NCBI GenBank assembly: GCA_003228965.1
Contig: QIGP01000429.1
Span: forward strand, 1-15,682
Length of the DNA stretch: 15,682 nucleotides
Direction: 5' to 3'
From: Gammaproteobacteria bacterium
GTDB lineage: Bacteria; Pseudomonadota; Gammaproteobacteria; Steroidobacterales; SZUA-146
Shown: positions 15,206 through 15,682 of the stretch, piece by piece
Position numbering within the stretch: position 1 is the first letter of the stretch
Layout: every line of letters starts with the position of its first letter
Position numbers and translations under genes: made by a program
The notes under the pieces: model-generated
What the model was told of the DNA's origin: nothing
The model's database searches: none
The model's input: only the letters and a program-made list of their open reading frames with translations

Positions 15206-15682
15206 TCAGGAAAGGTCGACGCGAATTGTACCATTTCGCACAAAAGGAAGGGGTCGTAGCCAGGCATCAAGCTTGCGTCCTCGAATTTCTACCAGGCAAT
15301 CCGTTTCATCCGTAGGACTAATGCGGACAAAGCCTACCGCGCGCTTCAGGGTAGGCGAAAACGTACCACTCGTAATCACGCCCGTAGCGCCACCAGCGGT
15401 CGTAACTTCATATCCGCCCCTAATGACGCCCTTGCCCACCAAGACCACACCGCACCACAACGGCAGGTCGCAAGCTTGCTGCTTTTCAAGCGCCTCGCGG
15501 CCATTAAACGCGCGATCGGTACGATCAAAATTAACTGTCCAGGCCAGACCCGCCTCCAGGGGAGTAACCGTTTGGTCCATGTCGGTGCCATAGAGATTGA
15601 GCCCGGCTTCAATACGCAAGGTATCACGACATCCGAGCCCGCATGGTACAGCGCCTTGGCCAGCAAACGCGGCCCAGGTCAT
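15206..15682 (-). CDS. gcvT: glycine cleavage system aminomethyltransferase, C-terminal part (partial)
   Basis: The frame runs off the right edge, leaving the last 159 or so residues of a protein normally near 365. The methionine at the very edge is internal, because it lies in the middle of the family alignment. GcvT releases ammonia from the aminomethyl group on GcvH and makes 5,10-methylene-tetrahydrofolate. Diagnostic stretches are [47 protein letters not shown] and the C-terminal [19 protein letters not shown]. It is the first visible gene of the reverse-strand cluster, followed by gcvH. Related folate-binding enzymes share the fold, but adjacency to gcvH settles the identity. Confidence 0.95.
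   Translation of the reverse strand: MTWAAFAGQGAVPCGLGCRDTLRIEAGLNLYGTDMDQTVTPLEAGLAWTVNFDRTDRAFNGREALEKQQACDLPLWCGVVLVGKGVIRGGYEVTTAGGATGVITSGTFSPTLKRAVGFVRISPTDETDCLVEIRGRKLDAWLRPLPFVRNGTIRVDLS

Overview
The window looks like chromosomal DNA of a gammaproteobacterium, probably free-living and aerobic. The order pdxA-ksgA-apaG-apaH facing folA is the arrangement known from E. coli and other Gammaproteobacteria, and ThyA, GcvH, Tpx and ApaG keep E. coli-like lengths and active-site numbering. I cannot name a genus. There are no rRNA or tRNA genes, CRISPR arrays, integrases or insertion sequences that I can recognise.

Forward half (1-7058): the 3' end of pdxA (pyridoxal phosphate synthesis) runs into ksgA (rRNA dimethylation), apaG and apaH (Ap4A hydrolase). 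After a 67-base gap with a small hairpin comes a tightly packed kynurenine operon: 3-hydroxyanthranilate dioxygenase, a divergent cyclase-family protein (candidate N-formylkynurenine formamidase), kynureninase and kynurenine 3-monooxygenase. Its last three genes are joined by start/stop overlaps to an MTH1-like Nudix hydrolase. Together the enzymes would convert N-formylkynurenine to the precursor of quinolinate, the eukaryote-type aerobic route to NAD. Tryptophan 2,3-dioxygenase and quinolinate phosphoribosyltransferase are not in the window.

Middle (7059-7954): no intact gene. On the minus strand lies a decayed piece of a CheR-linker-PAS chemotaxis/sensor fusion, broken by at least two frameshifts. 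The last 220 bases show nothing recognisable.

Reverse half (7955-15682): read right to left, gcvT (partial), gcvH, tpx, an adenosine-kinase-like PfkB kinase, a 986-residue double-protease/PDZ protein resembling yeast Nma111, then lgt, thyA and folA. Neighbours overlap or sit close together. GcvT/GcvH make 5,10-methylene-tetrahydrofolate, ThyA uses it and releases dihydrofolate, and FolA reduces that, so this strand is rich in one-carbon metabolism. The most interesting items are the Nma111-like protease with a fully degenerate second protease domain, the divergent cyclase in the kynurenine operon, the insertion of that operon between apaH and folA, and the MTH1-type Nudix enzyme.
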